NCBI RefSeq assembly: GCF_001638985.1
Contig: NW_017265139.1
Coordinates: 2,108,001-2,172,000, forward strand
DNA: 64,000 nucleotides
Direction: 5' to 3'
Origin: Phycomyces blakesleeanus NRRL 1555(-)
Taxonomy: Eukaryota; Mucoromycota; Mucoromycetes; Mucorales; Phycomycetaceae
In this document: positions 60,236-64,000 of the stretch, in pieces
Position numbering within the stretch: position 1 is the first letter of the stretch
Layout: each line of letters begins with the position of its first letter
The notes under the pieces: model-generated
What the model saw: only the letters and a program-made list of their open reading frames with translations
Told to the model about the DNA's origin: nothing
Database searches by the model: none
Made by a program: the position numbers and the translations under genes

Positions 60236-62947
60236 AAGAAACGATTACAACCCAAACTCAACGTCAACGTCAAAATCAAAGCCAGGCAAAAACTTGTAAA
60301 CCCACAAGAGTATCCTCACCACATCTTCTTTCTTTTCAACTCATGCATATAATTTTTTTGTTGTTTTTTTTTTCTTTCTTTCCATTCTCTCTGTTTAACA
60401 TTCCCCCTATTTTCTTCATTTTTTTTATTAATAATAAATATGGATCGCTTTATATCAAATCACAAACCAAAATCTTTGACTTTGTCCATTCTCTGTGTAT
60501 GCGTGGTGGTTTACTAAAGATTGTTATGAAAGAAGTATAAGAGATATGTGCATGTGTTTATGTGGACCCTGCCGATTAATGTTTTGTTTTTGAGAGATTT
60601 TTTTTTTAAAAAAAAAGGGGGGGGGGGGGAGATTACTGTGCCGCATGTGGTTGTATGTGTGTTTTTGGACTATGTTTTCCAGAAATGTCGTGTGGCTTCT
60701 GTCACATCTGTCAAACCAATATATGTATTTATACAGACATACAATAAAAGAAGAGGAATATCAAATGTACACATGAATTTTATTCCAATATTCGATAGAA
60801 GGAAGAAAAGAAAGAAATCCCTAAAATGGGACAATTTTCTTGCTGTTCAACATCCTATATATTTCTATTATATATTATATGTATATCAAATTGGCTTATC
60901 TTTGATCAGGTCAGATTCTTTGGATTCCCTTTTTTTGTGAGTTTATTGTATAGAATTAGCGACGATCTTCTTCTCTTGGTTATCGTCTATCTTTCTGGTC
61001 ATTAAAGTATATTTATGAGCCTATTTATTTTTATATTTATACATGTAATTTATACCTATAAAGAGTTATTCGCATTATCAGTGTATCTTCTTCTTTTAAA
61101 AAAAAATACACATACACAAGAGGTACAAAATCATAAAATATTTAATGAATAAACTTGTATACTTTGTAATATATAAAACCGAATAGAGAAAAAGAGAAAG
61201 AAAAGAAGAACAGTTTTATCGATAGACATGCGCAGTATACACGCCCATTCATACATAATAGAGACGCATTTACATATAGATAGTAATATGTTTGTGTGCT
61301 ATTCTTATTTATTGTTCAATTGTTGTTTAATAAAACCCCCAGGCATTCGAATTACTCCATAAAGCCAACTGTCAGATGAAGGATTTCCAAGGTCATACCT
61401 TGACAATTTAACCCTACAAACTCAGTTGATTAAAGATGGAAGGCCTAGATAAATTAAATCGGCCCACGAGCAATTCCTTGTTCACCCATAAGAAGAAATT
61501 AAAGGTTCATTTCCAATATAAATATATGCATTCCAATAAACCCGACTGGTCTGATCGGATCGACACAATGATAATCTAATGTAACACTACGCAAAGTCCA
61601 TCTGTAAAACCCAGTACATTAATAGCTTACACAAAAGCGTGCTGAAATAAATAGAAAAACAATAAGAATAAGAATACACACGCACACAAAAGCTACAAAA
61701 GTACAAAAGTACAAAAGTACAAAAGCTACAATTAAACCAAAAATAAAATAAAAGCTCAGATGATGTCCACTCGGTAACAATCTACCTTAAATTCAGACGA
61801 TGTTAACTTTTTCTTTTTTCTTTTTTACTTTTTTGACGAATCAAAATTAACTTGCGAACATTTTGCTTACCTTTTTTGGATAAAACAAAATATAGTAAAA
61901 CGCATCTGTAAGGCGCACAATTCGAAAAAAAAAAATTAAGGTGCATTTTTGAGATAATTTTTTTAAAAGCTTTTTTTTTGTATTTAAAAGAGTTGAGCAT
62001 ACATAATATTAAAAAAGAATTAGTGTAAAGATGTTTAATAAGTTAATAACCTAAGAATATCTTTCTGTACTATTTATTTGAAAAGAAAATACATTCATAA
62101 CGGTTAGTAATTCTTACAAATACGTCTTACAAATCTCGCACTGTCGCCCAGAGATCAATACAAAATATTCGTATCGAAATTGCCGTTTGTGACATAAATT
62201 TGGACACAACCGCAAAAGCAAATGGCGATTTTGATATGAATAGTCTATATCTTGTAAGAAAAAAAGTAAAATAGATGTGTTATCTCTCGAGAAATAGGCT
62301 AAGAAAGGTATACTTTTTATTAAATAAATCGACCCAGTAATCATTATTTACTTTAATTAAATTTATACAAGAGATAGGCCTTAAAGAAGTGTGGAGTAAA
62401 TCCATCATACATAAAATAAGTTAACCTTCTCTTAATATTTGTGACTTGCATAAAAAAGACGCCTTTATGCAATTTGGAAAAATAACAAAAATTCCCTTAT
62501 TAGGATATTTAAGGATATTTTCCAAAATATTTATAACTTTAAAATGCGTGTTGCATAAAACAAACAATTTGGTAAAAAAAGACATCTCTCGCTGCCCAAT
62601 ATTTGTTTAGTAAGTTGCAGCAAGTTTACACCCTCTCTATTTCTATGTAAGCCAATAATTGTTCAAATTAGCTATTGTCATGTTTGTGTGTTTCAATTTT
62701 CTTCCGGTTTTCAATATTATAAAAAAGATTGTTGATTTACAAAAAAAAAAAGAAAAAAAAATATAGAAAGAAAAAGAAAAAAAATCATTTGTGTATATAT
62801 ATATAAATAAAAGTAGATAGACAGATAAGTAGGTAGATATGTAAATAGAGAATATAGTCAATATTGGTTTGTGTTTTCCTTCTTCTCTTACTGTGAATTT
62901 GACCATCTAAAATCTCTGCCTTATTTGTATTTCTCTTATCCTTATTT
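60236..62947. other. 2.7-kb AT-rich region with relic
   Basis: Helicase 3' UTR at left and the 3' region of the Gln-rich gene at right. A G-run of ten lies at 60618-60629. From about 61340 to 62340 minus-strand coding-like fragments occur, including the copy related to 10190-10640. No complete gene is resolved. Confidence 0.45.
61803..62344 (-). pseudogene. Cys-containing relic related to the 10.2-10.6 kb relic
   Basis: Two minus-strand blocks: LCPNLCHKRQFRYEYFVLIS followed by GRQCEICKTYL (about 62240-62114), and NCAPYRCVLLYFVLSKKGKQ with a Lys/Arg-rich end (about 61925-61803). The CxxxC and CxxC spacing could be a zinc-binding module. Similarity to 10190-10640 at DNA and peptide level suggests a dispersed family. 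Frames do not join into one gene with clear splice sites, so I call it a relic, although an unresolved small gene is possible. Confidence 0.35.
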
Positions 62948-64000
62948 TTATGTGTGGGGCACTGCTCCAAGTGGGCTAGGTGAACCTATATGTTGAGATT
63001 GTATACCAGAAACACGCCTATTTTGTTGCTGAATTTGATGGTGGAGCTGATGCGGAGGACTAGGACTCATATGATGTTGTGGTTGCGGTTGTGGTTGTTG
63101 ATGATTTTGCTGTTGCTGTGCTTGTTGTTGTGCCTGCTGCTGTGCCTTCTGTTGAGCTTGCTGCTGTGCCTTCTGTTGAGCTTGTTTTTGCTGTGCTTGT
63201 TGTTGCGGCTGTGGTTGCTGATGATGTACCCACCCTTGACCTCCTTGTGGTTTTCCATACATGGGAAAGTTTCCAGGGGCATTGGGTTGTGGCTGGTTAT
63301 GGTATTGTTGTCCTATGGGTGGAGTAGAATTATTGGGCTTGGGAGGCATTGGCAAAACATCAATTAATCTCCAACGCTCTTTTGCATATGTTGGTGTAAT
63401 GTTGGCATAAGGAGGTAAAGGTTCGGCCTTGTCTGTCGTGGGAAACGCAAAGGGTTTGTTGGCTGGGAGAGAGCCTCTGTAGGCAGTCTCAAGTAGAGGC
63501 AATGTATTCATAGCATATTGGACGTCTTCTGGTTTGGTAACATCTTTGGGTGGGACCTGATTCAATAAACTGTGCAGACGATTTTGAAGGGTTTGGGCTA
63601 AAACAATAATAATAATTAAATTTGAGGGTTAAATACACGCACTCAAATCTAGGAATTCTCGGTTGTCTAAAGCTTATTGCCTTTTTTTTTTTTGAAAAAA
63701 AGGGAATCCTTACCAATCTCCTTTTCCTTGTCATCAGCCTTGGACCATCTTGCATCCCCTAAGCCAAACCTATACTCTTGGCATTCGAGCAATTTCTCCA
63801 AAAGTTGGCCATTTCTCTCTAGTACAATATCGATATCATGTGGGCTGTCTATCAATATATCATCAACACTAAATGATCCATTCTCTGAGGCCTCAAGGAT
63901 AGAGTCTGCATCCAGTCCTTGGTCTTTGAGCCAATCTGTATCTATCTTGAGCTCATGGACACCATTTGATTTCTCAGGTTGAGGACTAGGTTGGGGACTA
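62948..64000 (-). CDS. Gln/Pro-rich protein, unknown family (5' end outside window)
   Basis: Two exons are visible (64000-63713 and 63597-62948) with a GT-AG intron in phase; the N-terminus lies beyond the right edge. The visible 312 residues start with an acidic region (ELKIDTDWLKDQGLDADSIL) and a helical stretch IDIVLERNGQLLEKLLECQE. A conserved-looking globular segment runs from RLHSLLNQVPPKDVTK to AYRGSLPANKPFAFPTTDK, RWRLIDVLPMPPKP. After it comes a Gln-rich tract of about 60 residues (QQAQQKQAQQKAQQQ) and a His/Gln/Pro tail. The composition and the LPANKPFAFP segment suggest a nuclear cofactor, perhaps a subunit of a SWI/SNF- or Mediator-type complex, but I cannot name it. Confidence 0.7.

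Overview
This window reads as nuclear DNA from an early-diverging filamentous fungus, most likely Mucoromycota (a Mucorales-type genome; Phycomyces or Mucor relatives would fit). The evidence is short GT-AG introns in nearly every gene, very AT-rich intergenic DNA full of microsatellites, C/T-ending codons in the highly expressed genes, and a gene set that includes a Frizzled-like receptor, a large NAD-dependent glutamate dehydrogenase and mitochondrial OSCP. I cannot name the species. No tRNA, rRNA, CRISPR array, operon or virus was found.

Layout, left to right. 0-9 kb: the 5' end of a protein kinase gene (minus, running off the window); a chromatin protein pairing a CDCA7-type zinc finger with a DDT/WHIM-like region (minus); a secreted GH36 alpha-galactosidase (plus); the ubiquinone methyltransferase COQ5 (minus). 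9-23 kb: a gene-poor AT-rich tract broken by one nine-exon Frizzled-like seven-transmembrane receptor (11.6-14.1 kb). 23-37 kb: a METTL2/Trm140-like tRNA m3C methyltransferase, NAD-glutamate dehydrogenase, farnesyl diphosphate synthase and ATP synthase OSCP, all plus, then a Cys-rich unknown and ribosomal eL36 (minus). 38-45 kb: a GOLD-PH-ORD oxysterol-binding protein of Osh3 type and a penta-EF-hand protein, both minus. 45-58 kb: a 306-bp hairpin element, ribosomal uS4 (minus) and eL21 (plus), the rRNA-modifying enzyme TSR3 (minus), a Gln/Ser-rich protein with a PP1-docking motif (minus) and a ten-exon parvulin (minus). 58-64 kb: a mitochondrial DEAD-box helicase with RGG-like repeats (plus) and the 3' part of a Gln-rich protein (minus).

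The genes do not form a pathway cluster. Several serve translation and ribosome biogenesis (eL36, uS4, eL21, TSR3, the tRNA methyltransferase), several mitochondrial function (COQ5, OSCP, the helicase), and ERG20 with the Osh3-like protein belongs to sterol and isoprenoid metabolism.

Exon models were built by hand. For COQ5, the alpha-galactosidase, the receptor, the m3C methyltransferase, GDH, ERG20, OSCP, eL36, PEF, uS4, eL21, TSR3, the parvulin and the helicase, the summed exon lengths are divisible by three and the splice phases agree. Models are incomplete for the kinase, the 5' end of the CDCA7-like gene, the first junction of the Osh3-like gene and the last Gln-rich gene. The gene-poor stretches hold several coding-like but broken fragments, two of which (10.2-10.6 and 61.9-62.3 kb) appear related to each other.
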